Positions 1 to 12,100 of a stretch of DNA of 64,000 bases are shown piece by piece. The stretch is from Dromaius novaehollandiae. Lineage: Eukaryota > Chordata > Aves > Casuariiformes > Dromaiidae. The notes beneath the pieces were generated by a model. It worked only from the letters and a program-made list of their open reading frames with translations, was not told the origin of the DNA and did not search any database. Within the stretch, counting starts at the first letter, position 1. Each line of letters begins with the position of its first letter. A program made the position numbers and the translations under genes. The stretch lies in assembly GCF_036370855.1 (NCBI RefSeq), contig NC_088103.1:6449404-6513403 (forward strand). Direction: 5' to 3'.

Positions 1-3000
1 CCTTTATCAAGCCTGGCGTTGAACCGCGCTTGTAAAACAGAGGACAGGTCCCCTGTGAGATGAAGAAAAGCCCCCAACGGTCACTAGCCCGGTTAGGGGA
101 ATAAAAAAATCAACTCCAAGCACTCCAACAGGGAGTTCACAGATCAGATCTGACCTACCTGATGCTCTTCTTGGAGGGAGGCAGGAAACACAGGTCCTGG
201 CAAAAAAATGCTTCCATATTGACGCGTGCACTCTTGTGCAGACCCAGGAGCTGCTCAGCCTGCACGGCCTTCTGGAGAACATACCCCACTGCTCCTGCGA
301 CTGGGGCCCAGGGCAGAAGACACCGGGGGGACACCGGAAAAGTCTTCCCAAAAACAAGGTCCTCAGCTTGCAGCTACTGAGGCTGGACCACACGAAGCTA
401 ATTATCTCGTTACAACAACAGGTAACGACAGAACTCAAAATAACAGCCTATTGCTATAGCTGATCCTGATAACCTCTCCTTGGTTTTCAAAGAAAAGTGA
501 TATAAAGCAAAAAAAAAGCGATAGTAACAAAAAAATACAAAAGATATCAGAAATACCAAACATGCAACTAGCAAACAATCGCCTTTTACTATCACGGTGC
601 AATGAGTAAGGCACTGTATTTCACAACCACAAAATAAATCATTGCTGTAAACCCAAGACCTCTGAAAAGTCTGGTAAATCACGAGAATAATGGTCCTAAG
701 AATTGAGCTAAGGCCAAAACATGCCAATTCACTAAAACAAGGGTTTTGACAACTGTTGCACCATCTCCCGTGCAAGCTTCACTGTGCTGAGCCATCCATA
801 ACTCTTTTGAATATAAACATCCCTAAAGATGTTTTAGTCTTTTTCTTTATATTCGAGGCAATAACAAGAAAGAAGCATGCAAGAGAGATGAACAGAGAGG
901 ATATTTTTTTTTTAAAAAACTCACTCGATTTTTTTATCTTGCGTTGCTTTGCAGATAAAATAGCGAAACTATATATAAGCTATTGCACAGCTTGCGATAT
1001 CACAGTCCATCCAAATTCTGCCCTGTGGTCGCAGCCTTTTTAACATACTTGCTAGACAAGAAATTATGCCTCTTCATATTTCTTCAGCATTGTCCTCTAA
1101 TGTTGGGTGTTGCTTCTTTTTTTAAATAAAAAATTAAACATATCAAAAATATTTTTTGTATGTTGATTTGCCTTTGAATAAGATCAATAATTTGCAATTG
1201 CGCACAGGTCAGTGCTACATAATCGAGAAGTTGCAGCTTTGTGATCTACTGACCTACTGAAACAGTATCTCCACAAAACAGAGTTGTGCCACGTGCCCCA
1301 GCACCCACTTTTCTGGAGATATTGCTACAATAGATGATAGAGCAAAGCTGTAACTTAACTTGAGAGGCGATTTCGGCGCTGGGCTTTCGTTCTGCCCTAA
1401 GCATCTGAAAGTACATCCAGAGAGATACTCACTCCAAGAGCCAGCAAGACAGGCATCCACCCCTTGCCAGAGGCAGGGCTCTCGCAACCAGGTCTTCTTC
1501 TCCCACGTCCCAGATGAGCATCCTAACCACCAGACTGCATTGGGTTGGGCATCTCCCACAAAGAAGCACTTGTCAAATATCTTGATTTCATGAAATGTTT
1601 CGACTAAGCGGCATTTTTCCACTAACCCATGCTTTGTTAAAACATTTGCAAATGAGGGCTAGAGGCAAGCCAGGCCAGCGAGGGGCCCGGCGTTTAAGAA
1701 CAGGGCCATATCTATAGGTTTGTGCACTACAAGCAGCTGTCTTTCAGGAGCACACTGTACCATCTGTAGTCTTCTGCTCGTTAAAGAAAAAAAGAAAAAC
1801 CCTGCTTGATGCTGAGAGGTAACGACCTGAGGAAATGCCAGTGACACCTCAGGTGTACAGAGAACAAGCTCGTATTTTGATGGCGCTGAAAGCACTGCTC
1901 GGTAATGAATGCTTCACTGTGCAATAGTCCACATAATAAACAAGGGCAGGCCCACAGCTACACGTTACTCACAGCAATTATTTTAAAGTGTACTTGCTCC
2001 TGAGAGTACGATTTCACCATACGGACACAGATGATTTATGTAAGGAATGCTAAGCGTTATGGTCATCACTAAAGAGTATTCTTCTTAAAAAAAAAGTCAG
2101 TTCTGAACGCTGTCAGAAATAAATGCTTTCTGCTTTCCATCAGGTCTTTGAACTGAATGAGACTGTCTTCTTCTGCATATCAAGTCCTGCGTCTTATTTG
2201 GAATTAAGGCACATTTTTAATTGTTAAGGACAATATATGCAGAAGTCTAAAATCTTAAGTTTTCTTCTTCATGCCTTACCACGGATTACATTAATACATG
2301 AGCGTTAAGTGAAAATATCCTCAGACTAGAGCTTTAGAGAACATTCAGGCTGAATTTGAGTTTTCAATCCTGGTCTTATCATCAGGAGCATCATCAAACT
2401 ATACAGCCAATTCACCTGCTAGCAACTAGCATTACCGCACCTTTCAAAAGGGGACAATTCTTAGCTAATCAACGTCACATAAAAAATCCATTTCTGACAT
2501 ATTCTCTGACACTGAATATCCTTGGAAACGTCCATTCTCCTTCAGGAGTGCATCATGCAAGCTTCACAAAACATTGTCTGAAGGAAAAAGATTAATGCAT
2601 CATCCACATCAAGAAGAAATGGCAGAAACCAAGTTTTTAGGAGTAACAAGGATCGATGTTACCGGGAAAAAGAAAAAAGGGGAGTAAGTGAGAGGCAAAA
2701 GGGTCAATTATTCTCTGCATCTCGTCTTCATTTTCCACCTGGACCTGTCTTAGCCGTTCTGGTTTCAAAAGATATCACGAAAACCTGATCACTGTGTTAA
2801 ACCTCCTCTGAGTTGCAATATTTAGGCTGCTAGATGCCGGGGCGCATTTTGCTGTTGCCTGTTCTTTGTTAGACAAAATCTCTGATAAACTACAACCGTC
2901 TCAGCTTTCCTCAGCCACGCTGGGTAATTTCACCGAGGCTGAATCCAACCTGCCATGTACGTACGAAAATAATCTCAAGTTAGTACGTAACTCCTCATAT

Positions 3001-4842
3001 CTTTTGCTGGTCAAAGGACCTTTATCAAAGTGAAATGCGTTACCCTACACCTGTAATCAATTTGATATGTTTGAAACCTAGGGGCCACCGAATCCATTTT
3101 ATGAGCCTGAACTTCAGCTTATGCTTTACACAACGACGCGCTTCCGTGGCAATATACTGGGAAAATCACAAGTGGGATAATACCGCAGTTTCAGCACAAC
3201 GAGGGAATCTCATAATCGGAAGCCTGAGGGAAAACACGGGGCTTTTCATTCCGTAACACACCGGGCAGATAACCACGTAAAAATCTGACTATTACTGTCA
3301 ACTAGATACCATTTGTTTTGACAGCCATGGTACAAAGGTCATTTACAATCCTGTTTATAAAGGTCATTTCTCCAGCATAAGGCAGAAGCAAAGCACAGGC
3401 ATTATTTTGGAAAGTTTAGTAACACCTCTCTCCTATCACAGAAAGAAGCAGAATTCCAATAGACGACGCTCAAATTTCACCTCCCCTCCCTGAAACAATC
3501 CATAAACCAACATTTTCACGTTTTCCAAGAAAACACAGCTGTATAGGTGCGCTCTGTGGTTTTGGTTACATTCCCATCTGAACAGATTAGCAGTGTATTA
3601 CGAATACACTAAACCCCTTTGAAAAACGCGGGATTTACAAGGAGGTGAAAATCAACAGGCAAAATAAACCCTAGGGACTCGCACCAAGATTTTTTTTATG
3701 GTTCCGATTTAAGCTAGAAAAACGTATGTGCAGTCAGATCAACTCAGCCCTCAAACCCCAATTCCCAGAAACAATAAAGTGCAGCTGGCAAGCGGAAAAT
3801 GAGTTCTGTCTATGACTGCGTTGTGCAACTCCACTTTCTAACTGAATTCTGCTCTTTTTTTTTTTTTTCTATTTCATGGATTTTTTTTCCCTCCGGAAAA
3901 CTAGCTCTGCGGCAACGCGGAGCGCGCCAAGCATCGGCGGCCGTTTCGCCTTCTCCCTCCACGTGCTCCAGGTGGGATCGGGGCAGGCGAAGCCCGAACA
4001 GCCGAGGGCGAAGCAGTCGCCGGGTCTCACGGCCTCAGCCTTTGGCCTCGCCGCAGGAGCTGCCAGGACGGCAGTTTCCTTGCAAGGAAAAGCGGCAAAG
4101 TCGACGACTCGGCCTCCGTGCGGCGGCCCGGCTCACGGACCGCGTAGAGGCAGCGCGTTGGCCGAGCGCTTGAAGGAGGACGTCTAGCTACTCTGAGGAC
4201 CAGCAAGGCCCTTGGGACGCGGATCGGAGGACAGGGTTTAAAAAAAGAAGAAAAAAAAAAGACTCACGGATGCGTTTTCACCGAGGTGAAACGGGGCGAG
4301 CGCAGCGGGGCTGCTGCCACCTGGACTTCGCGCAGAGCCTCCCGCGCCGGCTGCGGAGCCGCTCGCCCCGCGCGTACCTACGTGTTTCCCAGCTCGGGGA
4401 AAACGGAGCGCGAAAGACCCCTCGCCGCCGCCAACGTCCTCGGGATCTACAGAGCGGGAGCGCGGTCGACGCTCGGTCCCTCGCGGCTCGGCTCTCCGCG
4501 TGCCACCGTCTCCCGTCGCCTTCCCAGCTGCCGAACTCGGTTACGGGCCGCGCTGTCCGCACGCGGCCTGGGGGACGCGACGGCTGCCGCCCCGGCGGCT
4601 CCCCGTGTGCCCCGCGACGCCTGCTGACCCTCCGGCCGGCAGCCGTGGCGGCGGCGAGGCGCGACCCTCCGAAACCCCCCCAAACCCCCCGAAACCTCCC
4701 CAAACCCCCAAAGCGCAACCCGGGGCGTCGAAACCGCCGGGCCCGAGGCGGAAGGGGAAAGGGCCGCCCGGCGGGATGCTCAGGCGGGGGCCGGCGAGCC
4801 CCGCCGCCGCGGGTCCCCCCGGCTCGGCCGGCGCAGCCCTAC
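1..4842 (-). other. PAPSS2: Inferred 5' part of PAPSS2 intron 1
   Basis: If the exon at 4843-4863 is PAPSS2 exon 1, everything to its left is the start of intron 1. I looked on the minus strand for the conserved second exon, which should encode the stretch leading into the APS-kinase P-loop, and did not find it. It must therefore lie outside the window. Positions 3900-4842 belong to the CpG island. The rest is AT-rich with poly-A and poly-T tracts and no repeat or exon that I recognise. The open frames here, such as 7-438 minus, show no known domain and look like chance. Confidence 0.45.
4672..4713 (-). repeat. G-quadruplex-prone G-run tract
   Basis: The plus strand has four runs of C (lengths 7, 6, 4 and 5) separated by short AAA-containing spacers. 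The minus strand, which is the coding strand of PAPSS2, therefore reads as G-runs separated by TTT, TTTC or AGGTTTC. This fits the usual rule for intramolecular quadruplexes and resembles ciliate-type telomere DNA. It lies 130-170 nt inside intron 1, just downstream of the inferred first exon. Confidence 0.7.
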
Positions 4843-4863
4843 CGTCTTCTCGGTGCTCGACAT
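4843..4863 (-). CDS. PAPSS2: PAPSS2 coding exon 1 (7 codons, partial gene)
   Basis: Minus-strand ATG at 4863-4861 has a G at -3. It opens a seven-codon frame, MSSTEKT, that ends exactly at a splice donor (ACG then GTAGGG). PAPSS2 is a bifunctional cytosolic and nuclear enzyme: an APS kinase fused to ATP sulfurylase, which makes the sulfate donor PAPS. From memory, mammalian PAPSS2 begins with a very short coding exon encoding MSG...KT that is spliced to ENQQ..., so the start, the Lys-Thr end and the splice phase all fit. Context agrees: MINPP1 lies upstream in the same orientation, as in human. Against it, only seven codons are visible and exon 2 is outside the window, so the call rests on synteny and exon shape rather than on any domain. 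Another gene's first exon is possible. Confidence 0.55.
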
Positions 4864-5227
4864 GGCGCTGCGGGGCGGCGAAGCGGGTCAGGCGCGGCTC
4901 CGGCGGTGGCGGCGGCGGCGGCGGCCGGCGAGGCGCTATTAAGGGCTCCGGAGACACGTAGCACGTCCCCGGACCGGCCCCTCTCGCCCTGAGCCCTCCT
5001 CCGTCTCCTCCTCCGTCTCCTCCCGCCGCCCTCGCCGCCCCGCCGCCGCCCGCGGGCCCGCAGCCCCCCTCGCGGCCCGGCCCCGCCCGGGCCCTCGGCG
5101 GTAGCGGCGCCCTCACGGGCCGGTGCCGCCCCACAGCGGCGGCCGCGCTCGGCCCCTGGCCGGGCTCCCCGCAGCCCCACGGCCATGGGGCCCGGCCCCC
5201 CCCGCCGTGCCCAGGGTCCCGCCACAG

Positions 5228-5845
5228 GCCCTGGCTCCCCTCAGGGGCCAACAGCTCCCTGGGGCACCGCGGCCATGGGGCCTGGCCCCCCACACCCCCC
5301 ACCCAGTGCTCCTGGCTCCCCTCAGGGGCCAACAGCTCCCTGGGGCACCGTGGCCATGGGGCCTGGCCCCCCACACCCCCCACCCAGTGCTCCTGGCTCC
5401 CCTCAGGGGCCAACAGCTCCCTGGGGCACCGCGGCCATGGGGCCTGGCCCCCCACACCCCCCACCCAGTGCTCCTGGCTCCCCTCAGGGGACAACAGCTC
5501 CTTGGGGCACCGCGGCCATGGGGCCTGGCCTCCACACCCCCCACCCAGTGCTCCTGGCTCCCCTCAGGGGTCAACAGCTCCCTGGGGCACCATGGCCATG
5601 GGGCCTGGCCCCCCACACCCCCCACCCAGTGCTCCTGGCTCCCCTCAGGGGTCAACAGCTCCTTGGGGCACTGTGGCCATAGGGCCTGGCCTCCCACACC
5701 CCCCACCCAGTGCTCCTGGCTCCCCTCAGGGGCCAACAGCTCCTTGGGGCACTGTGGCCATAGGGCCTGGCCTCCACACCCCCCACCCAGTGCTCCTGCC
5801 CGAGGCCCTGGCTCCCCTCAGGGGCCAGCAGCTCCCCCCTATCCC
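5228..5845. repeat. 81-bp GC-rich minisatellite, about 8 units
   Basis: A motif beginning CTGGCTCCCCTCAGGGG recurs at 5231, 5312, 5393, 5474, 5554, 5635, 5716 and about 5808. The period is therefore 81, 81, 81, 80, 81, 81 and 92 bp; the last interval has a small insertion. Each unit holds a near-palindromic CCCCTCAGGGG, a GGCCATGGGGCC-like segment and a C-rich CACACCCCCCACCC segment. Left units are nearly identical, while right units carry more substitutions. Because 81 is divisible by 3, long open frames run through it on both strands. They are by-products of the repeat, not genes. Confidence 0.95.
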
Positions 5846-7424
5846 CCTGCTAACCCTTGGGACCACCAGCCCCTCATGTTTCTGCTCCAGGACCAGTGAC
5901 CCAGCCCAGTGGCCGGTCCCACAAGCGCTGGGGCCACACAGGGCAAGGCCCTGGCCCCCCGCTCCGCGGGGATGGGGCGCACGAGCACGCTGGTGCCAAA
6001 ACAAAGCCGTGGTTGTGTCAGCTACAGGGGGTCGTACAGCCCGCGCCAAGGCCAGGCCCCGTCAGCTTTTACCACCCATTCTCATCTCGGGACCCCACGG
6101 CCTCAGTTGTTCATCACGAAAGAGGTCAGAGCACTGAAAAGGCATTGAAACCCAGCCTGAACCGCTCGGGTCAAAGAAGTCTCTTTGCACACACCTCCAT
6201 ATACTTCTCTCACGCGTTTCTGTGCATGAGAGAAGAAAAACAACAAGACAGCGCTGTGCTGTGCCTTGCGCAGCACCTCAGATAAGGGAGCCCTGGGGGC
6301 AGAGCTGCTAGAAATGGAGCACATTCACCATCTCCTTTGGGTGAAAAGGTCTATGGCAAAGTACAAGTCAAAGGGGAGGCCCACTGCCAACAGTAGCAAT
6401 CTTGTCTGATAGTTTTTATGGGTGAACCGGACCCATTAGGGGCCATATAGCTTCCAATTGCCCATATAAAAATGATAAATTAATCAGTTAATAGGCTGGG
6501 AGCTTGTTTTTCATAGTGCATGATAGCCATGACCTAGTTCACGAACCTTGCGAATGACCTGCAAATTAAAATAATTTCACGTGAGCCGATAGCCTTCCTT
6601 TTACTTTCCACATGAAGTAGCTGGGCATTTCTGATGTTAACTCCCCATCTAACAGTAGCTTTCAGCTCAACAGTATTTGCTATGAGGCACTGAAGTAAAG
6701 TAATGAAGTAAAGATCTTAGATTCAGACTAAGCAATAGCTCAATTCTCTACCTTGCATGTCTGAAGAATGTGTCAGCACAGAAAGAGCATTTCAGACCCC
6801 TTCAGTAGCTTGTGACAGTCAATAAAAACTTGTACTGCTGCACAAAACATCTAAGTGCTCTGACTTGTGGCCTTTAACGTCAAGTTAAGATGCAAACCTG
6901 AAATTCCCTGAAGCCTAGTTATTTATAAACTCAGGTCGACTGTTTGGGACTCACCCTGCTAGTTCTGGCTCCATTCATCAAACCCACCCTTCATACAAGG
7001 ATCCAGTACACAGCCTGGCTTCTTTACTGACTTGTCAGAGAGTTGTAGCCCAGGCACAGAAACAAAAGATCTATTTCACTGAAACACTGCTGCTGCCTAA
7101 ATAGGTGGTTGGCCCGACTGTGCCTCTAGGGTAAAATTCATCTCCCCTCAGCGACCTGTCCTCTATAGTAACGACGCTTCCCGCTCACATCCAGGAACAA
7201 CGTGTACATTCAAGAACAGGCGAAGCCAAAGAGAACGGGATTCCACACAAAAGAGTCCGTAACGAACAGATCATCTCTGAAGGATAACTACACTGCCAAA
7301 ACCAAACGGCCCTGCAGGGTAGCCTGCAACTGTTTGGTGAATTTGCTCCAAAAATGCTAAGAAGGTTGAAAAGAAATACAGCGTCCACCAGCACATAAAA
7401 TTCATCAGATGACTTGCAGAGGAA

Positions 7425-7478
7425 AGACTAAAGCCTTCTGGCTTTTCACGCACAGACTAAAGCCTTCTGGCTTTTCAC
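7425..7478. repeat. Two-copy 25-bp repeat with internal hairpin
   Basis: The 25-bp segment beginning AGACTAAAGCC occurs at 7425-7449 and again at 7454-7478 with no mismatch, a 29-bp period. Each copy contains AAAGCC-TTCT-GGCTTT, a perfect 6-bp stem with a 4-nt loop. Confidence 0.9.
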
Positions 7479-9100
7479 AAAATCCACAACCCATGGAATT
7501 TTCCACTAGTAGAAAAGTTAGATCCTAGGACTTTGCTGAACTGGAAGATGGACTGAAAATTCATGTGGAGGGAAAGCATAAAGCATCCTTGGGATGACTT
7601 GCGAACCAGCTGTGAAGGAAGAAATGCGCCCCATGGGTGTGCAGCTCTGTCCATCATGGTCAGGGGCTCTTATCTGCCTCTGCTGAAACACAGCTTGATG
7701 CAGCATTACACTTGTCCTCTGATCATGTCCTCCCATTTTCTGATCCCTACTCATCCATCCACAAACCTAGCTAACTGCCGTGAGGACGGCTATGCAAACA
7801 CTGCTATTTCTCCCTTTGGAGGAGATAACTCCTGATCATGTCCAGAAGAGCAAGGACCCTCCCCCAGGTCTAGCAAGCAGAGCCTGCTTTGGTAGCGGGA
7901 GCTGTGGGCATCTCCTGGAAACTGTTTATCACACAGTCAACAGCAGCTATTCGTGTCCTTCACGGTAAAATACTCCTGTCATCTCTGCCCTTCTTTCCTG
8001 TGGAGTTTAAAATGCTGGCGTCCTGAATGAAGCCCCTAGACAGAAAAGGAAAAGAGACGGTGGGATTTTGCAGAGCTCCTGACATAAATAGGAGAAGGAC
8101 CCTCAAAACAGAAAATAGGAGACCCTGGGAGGGGATAAAAGGAGAGACAGTGGAAGAAAGAGTCCCTCAAATGAAGTTCTGTTGGAGGAGAAATGGGGGC
8201 CAGCGTGGGGAAGGAGGAGCAGGTAAAACATGGAGGTAAGGGAACAGGCCTGGGGGTTGGAAGGGTGGAAGGACTTAAGTAGCACCAATTCAGCCACCTC
8301 CTGAAGCCACACAGCTATTAGTGTGATCATTATCAGCTGAACGAATCCCCTGTGTAATTCCAATTAAATCCACAGTATTACATTTGGGATTAACTTGGCT
8401 AAATAATACCAGGGTCACATTTTAGCATCTTTCATGCATTTCTTCAGATTGGTTTTTCAATTGCCCAGTTGTAATTAAGTTCCTGACATAAAAACAATAT
8501 AACATGGTTGGAAGAACAGACAAACAGGCACAAACACAATATCCATTGGAAAAGCACATCCTGGTACAATGGCACTGCTAAAGGAACTCTCCTGCAACCA
8601 TTGCCAAGCCAGAACACAAGTTATTCCTCTTCCCGTGGAGGACGTGGGGAGCAGGACATTTTACACAATTGAAATTCAGGGAGTGCACAGCAAAATGGCA
8701 CGTACGTTAGTTCATTACAGAAAAAGTAGCATCAGGTGTATGTAATAACTCCATGATTCCCCTAGATATCTATCAGAGAGACAGAAAATGAGTCAATGTT
8801 ATCTGCATTTGTTGCATCATTTTTCACTTGCTTCATCAAAGATAGCTCCCTTCTAGGAATTAAATTAACTGCTGGTAACCTGCTTGAGAATTTGCACACA
8901 CAAGAATTATTTTGTGCAAAAAAGATTCAAAGTTCTTTTTTTTCTCCTCCATTTGCCCAAGCACAACACAGAAAATGATATGAACTTCTTTAATATGAAC
9001 TTCCAATAACTAAAAGTATTTGGCTAATGCTTCAAGTTTTAATTTATGTACGCCTTTTCAAGGAAATAATCGAAGAAATAGAATTTCTAAGCAAAAAGAA

Positions 9101-9139
9101 AGTTTACCTCAAGAGAGATAAGTTTACCTCAAGAGAGAT
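9101..9139. repeat. Perfect 20-bp tandem duplication
   Basis: The 20-mer beginning AGTTTACCTC occurs at 9101-9120. It is followed directly by a second copy at 9121-9139 that is identical until its final base. It is probably a replication-slippage event, and no function is suggested. Confidence 0.9.
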
Positions 9140-12100
9140 TTTGGTTAGCAACACTCTGACTAATCTTCCTTAAAGGACTTCTCGGGCTATTTAACAAGCT
9201 GTTAAGAGCTTCAGCCTACCCCAGCTAGTGAAAGAACCAGCACCACAGCAGTGCAGACAGGAGGTCAAAAATCTCTCCAGACGGAGGAAAGGGCACTTGA
9301 GCAGCCTCCCTGCTTGGCAAAAAGCAGCCTCATGAGTGATTTGGCAACATTCAGACCCCATTACATAGGCAGGCTAAAGTATTAAAGGGAATATTTATAT
9401 TTATGGGTTTTCTCACACTGCCTCTGCTTACAGAATCAGACTTTTGTTGTTCTCCTTACTGGGAGCAACAGAAGAAAGTTATTTACTGAGTATCTGTCCT
9501 TGTGAACACCGAATGGGGATTATTCAGCACTCCCTTGGAAAGTTTATATTGCCCCGACACTCTGATCTCAAAGAAGCAATAAATCTCTAGACAAAGAGCT
9601 CTCCTAGGAGCCTATTGTGCAACCTACTGTTACACTAACAGGACCCACAGAGAGGAAAATCTATATATAACCCTACAAAACAGGCCAGGTGTGAGACTGC
9701 TGGAGAGGCATTTGCTACAGCCATCTTCCAAGCTGGAAATCCCATCCGAGCCTAACCCAAGAAGTTAACCAAAAGTGACAATACTTAAGCAAATGCTTGC
9801 TTGTTCTTAACAAGCCCAGTATGACCGTTTCTTTCCTGAAGTCCATGAAGAGATGCAACCCATGTCGACATGCCTAGCATAACAGGTTCACCACCAAGAA
9901 TGAACTATTTTGACATTCACAGGCCTTGCCCACCTCCAGGATGGCTGAGGTGGAAACTGAGCAGGCTACATCACTTCTGCTCATAGGACTGTAATAACCC
10001 TACATGGACTAGAGCCTTCTGGCAAGAGGCACAGAAGGAGATGGGTGTCTTTTACACTGTTCTCCCACATAAAAGCTATGAAGGGGGTCACTGTCCTTGA
10101 CTTTGCATAACTAACCATATACTCTTAATTCCTTGCATGAGTTTCCTTACCTTGCTGACATCTGCCTGGAAAAGCCATGTCCACATTAACATTGCAACCT
10201 CGGGGAAGGTACCCAAAGATCAGTTGCAATGTTACTACTGACACCATTCCCTCACAACTGTTTTATACATTTATGAAAGCAGAAGCAAAGGGTTGACAAA
10301 ACAGAACGGATTGCCAAGCCTGAATTTGCCTGCCATGAAAGTCAAGCATCCCCACATGCAGTGGGTTATGTTAGCCAAACGAGCGATTCTCCCTGCGTTC
10401 AAACTACTTTGCTATTAGATTGTCTCTTCTCTGTTTTATTTGCTTCCCTAACATCAGGAAACCTGCAAATTAAGGCCTCACTAATTCAGTGGCTTGCTGA
10501 GTTTCTAGCTGGCAAAGACACAAAAAGTTGTCGTAGTCAGCACCATTTTCTTCCAGGCTTCTCTAGGTTTGTTTAGGTGACACATCCCCTACGTGCTTAG
10601 TCAAGTGCCTGCAGCTCCATGCTGCCCCGTGAAGAACTGCCGTGCCATTCATAGACACTTAGTACTACGGTCAACTTAAGGCAAGCAGGGAGGAAAGCAC
10701 AGTAAGTACGGCTTTGGTGAGGTGGTTTTGGTACTTGGCAAGACATGTTAGCCTGGAAGCAGCAAGGAGAAGATCATGCAGAAGACAAACAGCATAAAGA
10801 CAACTCTCAGGAGGGAGCACACAGGGGAAATCACTGAAGAAACGCAGAAGAAAGGCAGACTCAGGTTCACCAGCTTTGGATCCAAGAAAGAACGCAGACA
10901 ACGAGGTCCGAAGGGAGCCTACCACCCCAATTAACGGAGCTTCATTCAATCACCAATGAATGCATTAGACTGGCACCTTTCAAAATTAATATCTCCCAAA
11001 TTAACACACATACTACCTTCAGCATCAACCCCCGGATTTGTTATACCCTTAGAGATACCAACTCCGATACTGAACTGCCCCAACAAGCTGTTCCTGCTCA
11101 TCTACCTCACCTTTCACCCATGGCTTTTAATAGGCAGATTTTAATCCCATATATAAGCCAAGTCTGGATTTGTAGCCCTCATGACCCCTCATGAAACATC
11201 AAATCAGAAACGGTTTTAAAAACTACAAAATCAAAGTAAACCACAGAATGTCAGAATCATGACCACAGATACAGGCTTGTATGGCACTAGCTGCTTTCAT
11301 AAGCAACTAGATCTTTTAATGAAAGGAGGAAATGCTCTTTTTCCTCTTCTTGTTCTGTAATTCGAAAATACGGAAACATCTCCAACTTTTGGAAAGTTTT
11401 TCAAGATAAACAAAAGCACCTGAAGTTATGACAAATCAGCCACAGAAACCTCCAGCATCAGCAACACCCACTGCTATTGAGGACTGCTACAGAGAGGCAG
11501 AAATTATATATTCAAAACCAGTTTGCCAAGATTTCACAATGGCAGAAATCAGCTGGAGCCAGAAAGCAAGGTTTGCACTGATGTAGGCTTTTGTATCTTT
11601 AAAAAGCTCAGTTTCAATGAAGCAGGTTCTGGGATTTCCAGGATGGTTTTGAATCTCTGCTCCCTGGTGATGCGCTCACCAGCGCTGATCATCACACGCT
11701 TACTTTCTCTTACACATTCTCCGGCTTGTAACCGACAGCTCTGAAGGTTCCCAGCACAACTGGTCCAGCTGTTGGGATGCATCCACACACAGCTAGCCAC
11801 GTGTGGGAAATTTCCCCAGTCAGTACAGAAACAGTGATAAAGAAAATATGTGGAATACCACAGCTGCTTCTTCCTTCCTCCTTTTTAGAGCAGGTACAAA
11901 TGTTAGCTTCATCCTTCCAGCACTGTTCAATACCCAGATCTCCAAACTCAGTTCTGACAGGAGCCTTGTTTCTTCACACTGACCTCTTTATTCCTATTTC
12001 TTTTTCCTCTGTCTGTTTTTAGAAAAAATCCGACGATGCCTAGGAGATTGCTCTACCGGTCGTACAGAGGTGAGAGGAGTGGGTGATATAACCACACGAG

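Larger units (their letters stand above)
3900..5225. promoter_or_regulatory. PAPSS2: CpG island and probable PAPSS2 promoter
   Basis: Base composition changes sharply near 3900 from AT-rich to CG-rich, with dense CpG dinucleotides, and stays so until the minisatellite begins. The inferred PAPSS2 start codon sits inside the island at 4863, so transcription would start to its right, roughly 4870-5100. That stretch has many GGCGG and GC-box-like motifs and a pyrimidine tract at 4995-5030 that repeats CCTCCTCCGTCT. A TTAATA motif on the minus strand near 4936 is only a weak TATA candidate. The exact start site cannot be placed from sequence alone. Confidence 0.75.

Noticed and set aside
1..4842. 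Search for PAPSS2 exon 2
   Set aside because: No minus-strand segment encoding the conserved region before the APS-kinase P-loop was seen, so no second exon is claimed.
5113..6137. Long overlapping frames on both strands with Pro/Gly-rich 27-residue repeats
   Set aside because: They follow from the 81-bp minisatellite period being a multiple of three. All frames repeat the same unit and none has gene context.
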